From contig CAMDQJ010000040.1 in the NCBI GenBank assembly GCA_945905835.1, positions 1 through 35,632 on the forward strand: a stretch of 35,632 nucleotides of DNA, given 5' to 3'. Positions 26,601 to 34,863 of this stretch are shown here, piece by piece. The number at the start of each line of letters is the position of its first letter. Within the stretch, counting starts at the first letter, position 1. Under the pieces are notes generated by a model. It did not search any database and had not been told where the DNA came from. It saw only the letters and a program-made list of their open reading frames with translations. A program made the translations under genes and the position numbers. The DNA is from Asaia bogorensis (lineage in GTDB: Bacteria > Pseudomonadota > Alphaproteobacteria > Reyranellales > Reyranellaceae).

Positions 26601-29519
26601 TCAGTGCGCCGCCGCCCAGTTCTGGCCGACGCCGGTGTCGACGACCAGCGGCACCGAAAGCGTGGCGGCGCCCTCCATGACCTCGCGGGCGACCATCTTG
26701 GTCTTGTCGATCTCCTTGTCCGCAACCTCGAACAGCAACTCGTCATGCACCTGCAGCAGCATGCGCGCGCCGAGCTTCGCCTTAGTGAGCGCACCGGGGA
26801 GCCGGATCATCGCCTTCTTGATGATGTCAGCCGCCCCTCCCTGAAGAGGTGCGTTGATCGCGGCGCGCTCGGCGAAGGCGCGCATGCCCTGGCTTTTGTC
26901 GGCGATGAAGCGGAGGTGGATCTTGCGGCCGAACGGGGTTTTCACGTAGCCGTGCTTGCGCGCGTAGTCCTTGGTGGTTTCCATGTAGTCGCGGATGCCG
27001 GGATAGCGCTGGAAATACCTGGCGATGTATTCCTTGGCCTCCTGCTGGCCGATGCCGAGCTGGTTGGCCAGCCCAAAGGCCGAGATGCCGTAGATGATGC
27101 CGAAGTTGATCGCCTTGGCGCGCCGCCGCACCAGCGGGTCCATGCCCTTGACCGCCACGCCGAACATCTCGCTCGCGGTGATGGCGTGGATATCGTCGCC
27201 GCGCGCAAAGGCCTCCTTGAGTGAGCCGATGTCGGCGACATGCGCCAGCAGCCGCAGCTCGATCTGCGAATAGTCGGCCGACAGGAGCTTGTGGCCCTTC
27301 TCGGCGATGAAGGCCTCGCGGATCTTGCGGCCTTCCTCCGAGCGCACCGGGATGTTCTGCAGGTTGGGATCGGTCGAGGCGAGCCGCCCCGTCGCCGCGC
27401 CCGTCATGTGATACGAGGTGTGGACGCGGCCCGTCTTCGCATCGATCTGGCGGATCAGCGCGTCGGTATAGGTGCCCTTGAGCTTGGCGAGCTGGCGGTG
27501 CTCCAGGATCTTCACCGGCAGCGCGTGACCCGCCGCGGCGAGGTCGTCGAGCACGCCGGCATCGGTCGCCCACGAGCCGTTCTTGTTGCGCTTGCCGCCG
27601 GGCAGCTTCTGCTCGTCGAACAGGATCTCGCCCAGCTGCTTGGGCGAGGAGACGTTGAACTCGCGGCCGGCGACCTTGTGCAGCTCGATCTCCAGCGTAG
27701 CGAGTCGCTTCTCGAAATCGGCCGACAGCTCCTTGAGACGCGGCGCGTCGACGCGGATGCCATGCGCTTCCATGCCGACCAGCACGCCGATCAGCGGCCG
27801 CTCGACGGTCTCGTACATCGTCACCATGTGCTCGGCGGTGATGCGGGGCTTGAGCCGCGCCCAGAGCTGCATGGTGACGTCGGCGTCTTCGGCCGCATAA
27901 TCGCGCGCCTTGTCGAGCGGCACGCGGTCGAAGCTCACTTGCTTCGCGCCAGCGCCCGCGACGTCGGAGAACTTGATGGTCTTCTGGTCGAGCATGCGTT
28001 CGGCCAGCTCGTCCATGCCGTGGCCATGCTTGCCGCCGTCGAGCACGAAGGACAGCAGCATGGTGTCGTCGACCGGCCCGATCTCGACGCCGTAGCGGCG
28101 GAACACCGCCATGTCGTACTTGATGTTCTGGCCGATCTTCAGGACCGACGGGTCCTCGAGCAGCGGCTTCAGTTTCGCCACCGTCTTCTTGAGATCGAGC
28201 TGGCCGTCGAGCAGCTTGCCGCCGTCTTTATCTCCGCCGTCGCCGGCGAGATCGAGCGCTCCCTGTGCGGCACCCCCGGGCGTGCGATGGGCGAGCGGCA
28301 GGTAGGCGGCGCGCCGCTTGCTCACGTTGACGTTGCCCCACGGCCCGTCGAGCAGGGCGAGCGAGACGCCGACCAGGCCCGCATTGTTGGAATCGAGCGC
28401 ATCGGTCTCGCAGTCGAAGGCGACGGCGCCGGCCTTGGTGGCTTCGGCAATCCATTCGTCGAGCTGGGCCTCGCTCTGGATCATCTCGTAGTTGGCCGCC
28501 GAGAAGGGCTCGTTGGGCCGCGACGTGGTGGCGAGCGCGGGCCTGGACTGCACGACCTGCGGCACCGGTGCGGCTTCGGGCACCGATATGCCGGCCGCCG
28601 TCGCCTCGGCGCTGAAGCGGGCCAGCAGGCTCTTGAAGCCCTGCTGCGCCAGCCACGGCAGCAGCACCGCCGGGTCGGGCTTGTTCTTGTCGAAGCTGTC
28701 GGGATCGGCGGGGGCGGGGACGTCGTCGCGCAGCAGCACCAGCCTGCGCGAGATGCGAGCCTTCTCGGCATGCTCGATCAGCGCCTCGCGCCGCTTGGGC
28801 TGCTTGATCTCAGCCGCACGCGCCAGCAGCGTCTCGAGATCGCCGTACTCGTTGATGAGCTGCGCCGCGGTCTTCACACCGATGCCCGGCACGCCCGGCA
28901 CGTTGTCGGTCGAGTCGCCGGCCAGCGCCTGGACATCGACGACTTTCTCGGGGGCGACGCCGAATTTCTCGAAGACCTCGGCCGGCCCGATCCTGCGCTT
29001 CTTCATCGGGTCGACCATCTCGACGCCCGGCCGCACCAGCTGCATCAGGTCCTTGTCCGACGAGACGATGACGCAGGTCCCGCCCTTCTCGACGGCGAGG
29101 CGGGCGTAGGTCGCGATCAGGTCGTCGGCCTCGTAGTTCTCGAGCTCGCAGACCGGCAGGCCGAACGCCCTGGCGGCCTCGCGGATCAGCGGGAACTGCG
29201 GGATCAGGTCCTCGGGCGGCGGCGGCCGGTGCGCCTTGTAGTCGGAATAGATGTCGTTGCGGAAGGTCTTGGAGCCGGCGTCGAGGATGACCACGAGATG
29301 ATCGGCCTCGGGATTGTCGATGTACTCCATCAGCATCTTGCAGAAGCCGAACACCGCGTTGACCGGCGTGCCGTCGGGCCGCTGCATCGGCGGCAGCGCG
29401 TGATAGGCGCGGAAGATGTAGCCCGAGCCGTCGATCAGATGGAGGTGCCGCAGCGGCTTGTTGGCACCTGATGCGGATTTAGCGGGGGATTTGTCGGCAG
29501 GGGATTTTGATTTCGCCAT
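26601..29519 (-). CDS. polA: DNA polymerase I
   Basis: A 972-residue family A polymerase used in Okazaki fragment maturation and excision repair. The N-terminal 5' nuclease has IDGSGYIFRAYHALPPM and GDSTDNVPGVPGIG. The central 3'-5' exonuclease is intact: FDCETDA, IGQNIKYDMAVF and the YAAEDAD motif. The polymerase domain has motif A ADYSQIELRLLAHV, motif B RRRAKAINFGIIYG and motif C LLQVHDELLFEV. The ATG at 29519 is preferred to a TTG two codons upstream. An alanine/lysine/serine-rich N-terminal tail of about 25 residues precedes the nuclease. All active sites look functional. Confidence 0.97.
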   Translation of the reverse strand: MAKSKSPADKSPAKSASGANKPLRHLHLIDGSGYIFRAYHALPPMQRPDGTPVNAVFGFCKMLMEYIDNPEADHLVVILDAGSKTFRNDIYSDYKAHRPPPPEDLIPQFPLIREAARAFGLPVCELENYEADDLIATYARLAVEKGGTCVIVSSDKDLMQLVRPGVEMVDPMKKRRIGPAEVFEKFGVAPEKVVDVQALAGDSTDNVPGVPGIGVKTAAQLINEYGDLETLLARAAEIKQPKRREALIEHAEKARISRRLVLLRDDVPAPADPDSFDKNKPDPAVLLPWLAQQGFKSLLARFSAEATAAGISVPEAAPVPQVVQSRPALATTSRPNEPFSAANYEMIQSEAQLDEWIAEATKAGAVAFDCETDALDSNNAGLVGVSLALLDGPWGNVNVSKRRAAYLPLAHRTPGGAAQGALDLAGDGGDKDGGKLLDGQLDLKKTVAKLKPLLEDPSVLKIGQNIKYDMAVFRRYGVEIGPVDDTMLLSFVLDGGKHGHGMDELAERMLDQKTIKFSDVAGAGAKQVSFDRVPLDKARDYAAEDADVTMQLWARLKPRITAEHMVTMYETVERPLIGVLVGMEAHGIRVDAPRLKELSADFEKRLATLEIELHKVAGREFNVSSPKQLGEILFDEQKLPGGKRNKNGSWATDAGVLDDLAAAGHALPVKILEHRQLAKLKGTYTDALIRQIDAKTGRVHTSYHMTGAATGRLASTDPNLQNIPVRSEEGRKIREAFIAEKGHKLLSADYSQIELRLLAHVADIGSLKEAFARGDDIHAITASEMFGVAVKGMDPLVRRRAKAINFGIIYGISAFGLANQLGIGQQEAKEYIARYFQRYPGIRDYMETTKDYARKHGYVKTPFGRKIHLRFIADKSQGMRAFAERAAINAPLQGGAADIIKKAMIRLPGALTKAKLGARMLLQVHDELLFEVADKEIDKTKMVAREVMEGAATLSVPLVVDTGVGQNWAAAH

Positions 29520-29573
29520 GACCAAGAGTTAGCACGCGTTTCCATAATCGTCATGTTCCTCTCCTTTCATATT

Positions 29574-29617
29574 CCTCTCCCCCTCAGCGCCTTCTGAGGC
29601 GCGACTTGGGGGAGAGG
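29574..29617. repeat. Extragenic palindrome, copy 1 (left of terminase remnant)
   Basis: The outer arms CCTCTCCCCC and GGGGGAGAGG enclose a shorter hairpin, GCGCCT-TCTG-AGGCGC. Positions 29584-29604 are identical, in inverted orientation, to 31885-31905 on the other side of the terminase genes. It lies 54 bases upstream of the polA start. Confidence 0.8.
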
Positions 29618-29645
29618 TCAGGTGAGGGGGCATCAAGGCGGTTCT

Positions 29646-29676
29646 GTGAGCTATAGAAAGCTGTTCTATAGCTCAC
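29646..29676. repeat. Perfect 13-bp inverted repeat, AT-rich, at the left edge of the phage remnant
   Basis: GTGAGCTATAGAA and TTCTATAGCTCAC pair perfectly around AGCTG. A second inverted pair, TGAGGGG (29623-29629) and CCCCTCA (29692-29698), encloses it, giving a nested palindrome. It is much richer in A and T than the surroundings. It could be a mobile-element end, a recombination site or an operator; the sequence does not decide. Confidence 0.7.
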
Positions 29677-30192
29677 GGCGAGAGCGGCTTTCCCCTCACT
29701 CGGCCGCTCCCGCGAACGGTGGAGCGGAGGATATTCGCCCAAGACCGCCAAGACGCAGTCCTTCAAGCTGCTGCGCAAGCCGAAAATCGCCGCCGCTATC
29801 GCCGCGATCGAGGGGCCGGCGCTGGCGCGGGCCGGGTCACGCTGGAGTGCCTGCTGCGCGAGGCGGCGCATATCGCCTTCGCCGATATCCGCCAGGCGCT
29901 CCGGCCCGACGGCACGCTGCGGCCGCTCGACGAGATCGACGCCGTGACGGCGGCCGCTCTCAGCATCGAGGCGGCGCAGTCTTCCGACGGCCGCACCTAC
30001 CTCAAGATCCGCAGCCACAACAAGCTCGCCGCGATGTTCCTGCTCGGTCGCCACCTGGCGCTCAGCCAGCACCGCGGCAGGGTCGAAAGCGAAGCCGGCG
30101 ACAACTCGTCCGACGATGCCCACTCGCGCGATGCCTCCTCCGGCGATGCTTTCGCCCAGGCCATGGCCGAGGCGCGGGAGCGCTACGCGTGA
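29672..30192 (+). pseudogene. Phage terminase small subunit, truncated and frameshifted
   Basis: Two reading frames together give a small-terminase sequence. The first, open from 29672, reads GYSPKTAKTQSFKLLRKPK and then IAAAIAAIEGPALARAG, the DNA-binding region of the family. At the GGG at 29834-29836 the homology moves to the next frame: VTLECLLREAAHIAFADIRQ, TLRPLDEIDAVTAAAL and NKLAAMFLLGRHL, ending at 30192. One missing G (GGGG to GGG) would restore a continuous RAG-VTLE junction. The usual N-terminus ahead of GYS is absent and no start codon is visible in that frame. Small subunits recognise the packaging site on phage DNA. The stop overlaps the large-subunit GTG. A sequencing error could explain the frameshift but not the missing N-terminus. 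Confidence 0.75.
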
Positions 30193-31871
30193 CCCTTCGC
30201 TGCCGCCCGGGGATCGGCCTCGGCCGCGGCGCGGGCGGTGGGCGCAAGCCTCAGCCGGCGCCTCCGCCCGAGCCCCTGCCCGAGTCCGAGCGCAGTCTGA
30301 TCGATCTCGTCGCGCGCACGACGCGTGATCCGCTGGCTTTCGTGCGCGAGGCCTATCCCTGGGGCAAAGGCGAGCTTGCCGGCGCCTCGGAACCGCGCGA
30401 CTGGCAGGCGGAGGTGCTGGCCGAGATCGGCGCGCGGCTGCAGGCCCAGAGGGCCGGCACCGCGCTGGCCGTGCCCATCCGCATCGCCGTCGCCTCCGGC
30501 CATGGCGTCGGCAAGTCGGCGCTGGCGGCGTGGCTGGAGCAGTGGGGCCTCGTCACCTGCGCCGGCAGCCGCGTCATGCTGACGGCCAATACCGGCCAGC
30601 AGCTTTCGACCAAGACCTGGCCCGAGCTGGTGAAGTGGCACAACCGGCTGGTCTGCCGCCACTGGTTCACGCTCGGCGCCACCGCGGTGCGCGGTCTCGC
30701 GCCCAGCCTGCGCGACACCTGGCGGCTCGACCGCGTCACCTGGCCGGAGCACAACACCGAGGCCTTCGCCGGCCTGCACAATCTCGGCAAGCGCATCGTC
30801 GTGCTCTACGACGAGGCCTCGACCATCTCCGACCGCATCTGGGAAGTGACCGAAGGTGCGCTGACCGATAGCGGCACCGAGATCGCGTGGATCGCCTTTG
30901 GCAATCCCACGCGCAGCACCGGCCGCTTCCGCGACTGCTTTGGCCGGCACCGCGCGCTGTGGACGACGCGCCAGATCGACAGCCGCAAAGTCGAAGGCGC
31001 CAACACTGCGCTCGCCGCGCAATGGGCCGAGACCTGCGGCGAGGATTCCGATTTCGTGCGCGTGCGTGTCAAAGGCCAGTTCCCGCGCACCGGCTCGCTG
31101 CAGTTCATCGGCGAGGCACTGGTCGACGAGGCGATGGCGCGCGAGCTGGTGCCGACGCCCGGCCGTTCGGTGGTGCTGGGCGTCGACGTGGCGCGCTTCG
31201 GCGACGACCGCACGGTGATCCAGCCCCGCCGCGGGCTCGATGCGCGCTCATTGCCCGCCGTGGCGCTGCGCGGCCTCGACGCCATGCAGGTCGCGGCGCG
31301 GGTGATGGACATGGCGCAGGCATATCGTGCCGAGGCGGTGTTCGTCGACGAGGGCGGCATCGGCGCTGGCGTCGTCGACCGCCTGCAGCAGTTGCGCTGC
31401 CCCGGCCCGATCGGCGTCAACTTCGCTTCCCGTGCCGACGGCTGGTCGGAAAGCCTCGATGGCCGCGGCGCCACCTTCGCCAACAAGCGGGCCGAGATGT
31501 GGGGACGCATGAAGGAGTGGCTGCGCAGCTGCGCCATCGCCGGCGCCAATTCCGAATTGGGCGGCGACCTCAAGGTCGAGCTCACCGGCGTCGAGTACGG
31601 CTACAACGTCCGCGACGAGATCCAGCTCGAGTCGAAGGACAGCATGAAGGGCAGGGGCCTCGCCTCGCCCGACCTCGCCGACGCGCTGGCGCTCACCTTC
31701 GCGCATCCGGCGGCGGCGGTCGCCGACTCGGCGCCGAGCACGGCCGGGCGCGAGATGAACGAGGCGATGATCCGCAGCTACTGGCGGGTTGCCCGCGACC
31801 CCGACGAGGACCGGCCGCGCGGTCCCTACATGATGCCCGACGACTATGAGGCGTATAAGGACGAGGATTGA
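30189..31871 (+). CDS. Phage terminase large subunit (packaging ATPase-nuclease)
   Basis: A 560-residue terminase. Walker A is GHGVGKS (residues 104-110), Walker B VVLYDEA (near 208-209), and the coupling region is WIAFGNPTRSTGRF. The RNase H-like nuclease has aspartates at D333 in GVDVARFGDDRT, D387 in AVFVDEGGIG and D495/D498 in SPDLADALAL. In a phage this motor cuts and pumps DNA into capsids. The start is GTG at 30189, overlapping the small-subunit stop (GTGA); the frame is open further upstream but only over the small-subunit region. The gene looks intact although no portal, capsid or integrase gene is present. It ends two bases before a palindrome. Confidence 0.9.
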   Translation: MTLRCRPGIGLGRGAGGGRKPQPAPPPEPLPESERSLIDLVARTTRDPLAFVREAYPWGKGELAGASEPRDWQAEVLAEIGARLQAQRAGTALAVPIRIAVASGHGVGKSALAAWLEQWGLVTCAGSRVMLTANTGQQLSTKTWPELVKWHNRLVCRHWFTLGATAVRGLAPSLRDTWRLDRVTWPEHNTEAFAGLHNLGKRIVVLYDEASTISDRIWEVTEGALTDSGTEIAWIAFGNPTRSTGRFRDCFGRHRALWTTRQIDSRKVEGANTALAAQWAETCGEDSDFVRVRVKGQFPRTGSLQFIGEALVDEAMARELVPTPGRSVVLGVDVARFGDDRTVIQPRRGLDARSLPAVALRGLDAMQVAARVMDMAQAYRAEAVFVDEGGIGAGVVDRLQQLRCPGPIGVNFASRADGWSESLDGRGATFANKRAEMWGRMKEWLRSCAIAGANSELGGDLKVELTGVEYGYNVRDEIQLESKDSMKGRGLASPDLADALALTFAHPAAAVADSAPSTAGREMNEAMIRSYWRVARDPDEDRPRGPYMMPDDYEAYKDED

Positions 31872-31872
31872 A

Positions 31873-31918
31873 TTCCTCCCCCGCTCGCGCCTCAGAAGGC
31901 GCTGAGACGGGGGAGGAA
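31873..31918. repeat. Extragenic palindrome, copy 2 (right of terminase)
   Basis: The outer arms TTCCTCCCCC and GGGGGAGGAA enclose GCGCCT-CAGA-AGGCGC. Positions 31885-31905 are the reverse complement of 29584-29604. It sits between the convergent terminase and DUF6295-like genes, ending two bases before the latter's stop codon, so it may also limit read-through. Confidence 0.8.
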
Positions 31919-31920
31919 AG

Positions 31921-32226
31921 TTATGCCGCCCGAACCAGCCTCGGCACGGCGCCCTTGCCCCGCACTTCCGCCTCCTCGAACTCGGCGGCGGCGATCGCCC
32001 GGTCGAGCGCGGCGCGCAACTCCTTGGCGGTCTCCAGCGAGAGCTCGACCCCGGCCCGCGCCCCGGCATCGAGGGCTCCGTTGATGAAGTCGAGCGTGAT
32101 GACGTCGCCCAGCGGCGCATGGCGGGCGTGGTCGTAGGCCACCACCGCCTGCGTGAGCGGGAACCACTCGTCGCCGCGCTTGGCCATGCCCTCGGCGCGG
32201 GCGATCTCGACGATGGAGGTGCACAT
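31921..32226 (-). CDS. DUF6295-like small protein
   Basis: A 101-residue protein beginning MCTSIVEIARAEGMAKRGDE and continuing WFPLTQAVVAYDHARHAPLG, DVITLDFIN and GVELSLETAKELRAALDRAI. The layout (short N-strand, WFPLT, YDHARHA, then a final helix) matches my recollection of the DUF6295 family, whose function is unknown. No signal peptide or membrane segment. It starts 11 bases after the dienelactone hydrolase stop on the same strand, so it is probably its operon partner. The last 20 residues are a charged tail. Confidence 0.75.
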   Translation of the reverse strand: MCTSIVEIARAEGMAKRGDEWFPLTQAVVAYDHARHAPLGDVITLDFINGALDAGARAGVELSLETAKELRAALDRAIAAAEFEEAEVRGKGAVPRLVRAA

Positions 32227-32237
32227 GTCGGCGCCTC

Positions 32238-33002
32238 CTATTTTTTGGCCAGATGCTTGGCGAAGAAGGCGAAGACCTTGCTCCAGCCGTCCATCGCCTG
32301 CTCGGGCCGGTAGAGCGGCCGGTGCCAGTAGAAGAAGCCGTGGCCGGCGCCGTCGTAGCGATGGAAGTCGTAATTCTTGCCGAGCTTCTTGAGCTCCGAT
32401 TCGTGCTGGTTGACTTCTTCGGGGCTGGGCGCGCGGTCGTCGTTGCCGAACAGGCCGAGCAGCGGGCAGGAGAGATCCTTGGTCATGTCGATCGGCGCCA
32501 CCGGCGTCTTGGCGTTGAGCGTCTCCTTGGGCATCACGACGCGGCCGCCCCACAGATCGACGACGGCATCGACGTCCTTCTTCTGGCAGGCATAGATGAA
32601 GGCGTGCCGGCCGCCGGAACAGGAACCGAAAAGACCGACCTTGCCGTTGAGATTGGGCTGCGCGCGCATCCACGCCACGGCGGTCGCGGTGTCGCCGACC
32701 ATCTGGGCGTCGGCAATGCCGCCATCGGCGCGCACCTTGGCCGCGACGTCGTCGGGATTGGCATCGCTGCCGCCGCCTTGCTCGCGCTGGTAGAGGTTGG
32801 CGCAGATCGCCATGTAGCCGTGATGCGCGAAGCGGCGCGTCGTCTCGATATAGAACTCGCTCCAGCCCGGCAGGTGGTGGATCAGCACGACGCCGGGAAA
32901 CGGCCCGGCGCCGGCGGGCTTGGCCGTGTAAGCGGTGATCGGCGTTCCCTTGTCGCCCTTGAGGGTCACGTTCTCGCAGCTGATGGCTCGGTAGAATGAC
33001 AT
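32238..33002 (-). CDS. Dienelactone hydrolase family protein
   Basis: A 254-residue alpha/beta hydrolase. The nucleophile elbow is GSCSGG with C128, the cysteine type of dienelactone hydrolases; the acid is D188 or D189 in FGNDDRAPSP, and the base is H221 in DGAGHGFF. Residues 37-42 (GVVLIH) and the GWSEF region form the oxyanion side. No signal peptide. The ATG at 33002 was chosen because the long upstream extension of the frame is the shadow of the esterase gene. Dienelactone hydrolases open lactone rings in chloroaromatic breakdown, but many members act on other esters; the true substrate is unknown. Confidence 0.9.
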   Translation of the reverse strand: MSFYRAISCENVTLKGDKGTPITAYTAKPAGAGPFPGVVLIHHLPGWSEFYIETTRRFAHHGYMAICANLYQREQGGGSDANPDDVAAKVRADGGIADAQMVGDTATAVAWMRAQPNLNGKVGLFGSCSGGRHAFIYACQKKDVDAVVDLWGGRVVMPKETLNAKTPVAPIDMTKDLSCPLLGLFGNDDRAPSPEEVNQHESELKKLGKNYDFHRYDGAGHGFFYWHRPLYRPEQAMDGWSKVFAFFAKHLAKK

Positions 33003-33070
33003 CGGTCTTCCTCCATTCGCGTCGGTCTCGAGGGCCAGTATTCGACGAACGGATACAGGGCGCAACGGCT

Positions 33071-34156
33071 CTAGGTTGCCAGAAACCAGTCGAGGATCGC
33101 GCCGTTCTCGTCGCGCGGGTAGGTGTGCGAGAGGTCGGCGACCTCGCGGTAGAGGGCCGATGCGCCGGCTGCCTGCAGGGTGCGGTGCGCCATCTGCGCC
33201 ATCTCCGGCGGGAACATCCAGTCCTGCGCGCCGTGCACGATATAAATGGGCAGGCCGCGCACGCGGCTGGCGTCGGCGAAGGTCGTGATCATCATGGGAT
33301 GGAAGCTGGCGGCGACCGGCGCCAGGTGCGTAAAGCGGCAGCCGCCGGCCAGGCCCAGCACGTAGGAGAAGGTGCTGCCATCGCTCATGCCGGTGAGCAG
33401 CTGGCGCGTCGTGTCGATGTTCCAGCGCTCCGCGACCTCGGCCACCATGCGCTCGATGTTGGCGCCGTCGAGGTCGGGCTCCATCAGCGACCAGGTCGAG
33501 CCGCTGGCGGTTGGCGCGATGACGATGAAGCCGCGCGTGCGCGCCTCGCGCACCCAGCTCCACAGGAAGGCGCCGCCATTGCCGCTGCCGCCATGCATCG
33601 CCACGACCAGCGGCCAGGCGCGCGCCGCGTCGTAATACTCCGGCACATAGAGCGAGAAGGCGCCGCGCGTGCCGGCCAGGCCGCCGACATGCATGCTGCC
33701 GACGCTGTCGCGTGTCGCATCGGCTTTGGCCAATCGCTCGAGCAGCGCGGCATCGTCGCGCGCCGTGGTCTCGAGGAAAAACTGGCTGACGGGTTTTAAA
33801 TGCGCGGCCATCGGATAGATCGCCTCGGCGGCGCGGGCATAGGCGCGCAGCGAGCGGTAGGCGGCGACGATCGGCTGCGGCGCATCCGGTGCGGCCAAAA
33901 AACCGGCGATGCCTTCGCCCGCCGCCTCGGCCGCCCGTTCGAGGCAGTCGCGCGCCGGCGCGAGTCGCGCGGGCCAGGCGAGCGCGCGCGAGGCGGCGAG
34001 GGCGGGGCCAAGATCATCGTTGCGGCCGGCCATCGCCTCGATCAGTTGCGGCAGGGCGGTGGGCGAGAGGTGGCGACCGGCGAATTCCAGCGCATGCAGC
34101 GCCTTCAGGGTGGCGGGCACCAGCCGGGCGATGGCTTCGGTGGCCGCGTCGTCCAT
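33071..34156 (-). CDS. Alpha/beta hydrolase, PHB depolymerase/esterase-like
   Basis: A 361-residue protein in two parts. Residues 1-150 are an alanine-rich helical region I do not recognise. Residues 165-361 are an alpha/beta hydrolase: MHGGSGNGG (oxyanion loop, HGG at 188-190), GMSDGS with nucleophile S258, HGAQDWMFP with D312, and LSHTYP with H344. It resembles the feruloyl esterase / PHB depolymerase / phospholipase group. No signal peptide is evident, so it is probably cytoplasmic. Its ATG shares one base with the stop of the binding-protein gene upstream. The dienelactone hydrolase gene follows after 68 bases. Confidence 0.85.
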   Translation of the reverse strand: MDDAATEAIARLVPATLKALHALEFAGRHLSPTALPQLIEAMAGRNDDLGPALAASRALAWPARLAPARDCLERAAEAAGEGIAGFLAAPDAPQPIVAAYRSLRAYARAAEAIYPMAAHLKPVSQFFLETTARDDAALLERLAKADATRDSVGSMHVGGLAGTRGAFSLYVPEYYDAARAWPLVVAMHGGSGNGGAFLWSWVREARTRGFIVIAPTASGSTWSLMEPDLDGANIERMVAEVAERWNIDTTRQLLTGMSDGSTFSYVLGLAGGCRFTHLAPVAASFHPMMITTFADASRVRGLPIYIVHGAQDWMFPPEMAQMAHRTLQAAGASALYREVADLSHTYPRDENGAILDWFLAT

Positions 34157-34863
34157 CAGGCGAAGCCCAGCCGGCGCCGCGCCTCGCGGCCGGCTGCGTC
34201 GGTCAGCATGGTCACCAGCCGGCGCGCCGCATCTGGCGCCTGCGATTTGCTGCCAACGGCGGCGGTGTAGACCGTCGCCAGGTCGCAGCCCTTGGGCAGC
34301 GGCGCCACCAGCACGATGCCCGGCGTGGACAGGATCTCGGTCGCCTGCGTGCAGCCGATCGGTCTTTTGTCTTTCGACTCGGCCAGCGCGCGCATGGCGG
34401 TGGCGCCGTTGGGCGCGGTCTTCAATCGGCCGGCGACGGCGTCGGAGATGCCGAGATCGCGCAGCACCTTGGCGAAGTGGATGCCGGCGGTGGCCTGCTC
34501 GGGATCGGGGAAGTGGATCGCGTCTGATGCGAGCAGCGCGGCGCGCAACGCTGACGCATCGCCGACTGGTGGCGGCGGATCGCCGGCGCGCACGGCGATG
34601 GCGGTGTCGATGGTGCCGAGGTCGGCCGCCGTGGCGCCCGCGACATGGCCGTTGCGCGCCAGCTCGGCGATCAGCGCGCGCGTCAGGATCACGAGGTCGG
34701 CCGGCTCGCCGGCCCCCACACCCGCCACGACGCGGGCCTTCATGGCGCCGACGGCGCTGAAGGTGCCGTCGATGGTGCGGCCGGTTTGCGCCTCGAATGC
34801 CGGCCGCAGCGACTCGACCAGCCCGTGCGCGGCGCCGCCGCTGAAGATCCGCACCGTGCTCAT
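34156..34863 (-). CDS. Periplasmic-binding-fold protein, ModA/SBP_bac_11-like, without signal peptide
   Basis: A 235-residue type 2 periplasmic-binding fold. The N-terminus MSTVRIFSGGAAHGLVESLR, then TFSAVGAMKARV, GEPADLVILTRALI and the later GIHFAKVLRDLGI are typical of molybdate-type or 'extracellular substrate-binding' proteins. There is no signal peptide in front of the first strand and no ABC permease or ATPase nearby. The ATG at 34863 overlaps the Bug-gene stop (ATGA). It may be a cytoplasmic binding protein or sensor of the pathway substrate; binding of molybdate is not supported by context. Confidence 0.8.
   Translation of the reverse strand: MSTVRIFSGGAAHGLVESLRPAFEAQTGRTIDGTFSAVGAMKARVVAGVGAGEPADLVILTRALIAELARNGHVAGATAADLGTIDTAIAVRAGDPPPPVGDASALRAALLASDAIHFPDPEQATAGIHFAKVLRDLGISDAVAGRLKTAPNGATAMRALAESKDKRPIGCTQATEILSTPGIVLVAPLPKGCDLATVYTAAVGSKSQAPDAARRLVTMLTDAAGREARRRLGFA

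Noticed and set aside
27240-29471. 743-codon open frame opposite polA
   Set aside because: It has only low-complexity Arg/Gly/Ala/Leu/Asp-rich content, no recognisable motif, and lies fully antisense to an intact polA; GC-rich codon use produces such frames.
29520-29720. Attachment site or integrase for the terminase segment
   Set aside because: No tRNA gene, no integrase and no direct repeat pair were found at the borders; only the inverted palindromes are supported.
29584-30123. 179-codon - strand frame over the palindromes and small terminase
   Set aside because: It is antisense to the terminase homology and crosses the palindromic repeats; no motif is seen.
33003-33563. N-terminal extension of the dienelactone hydrolase frame
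   Set aside because: It overlaps the coding sequence of the esterase in another frame, while the 254-residue form from 33002 is a normal full-length hydrolase.
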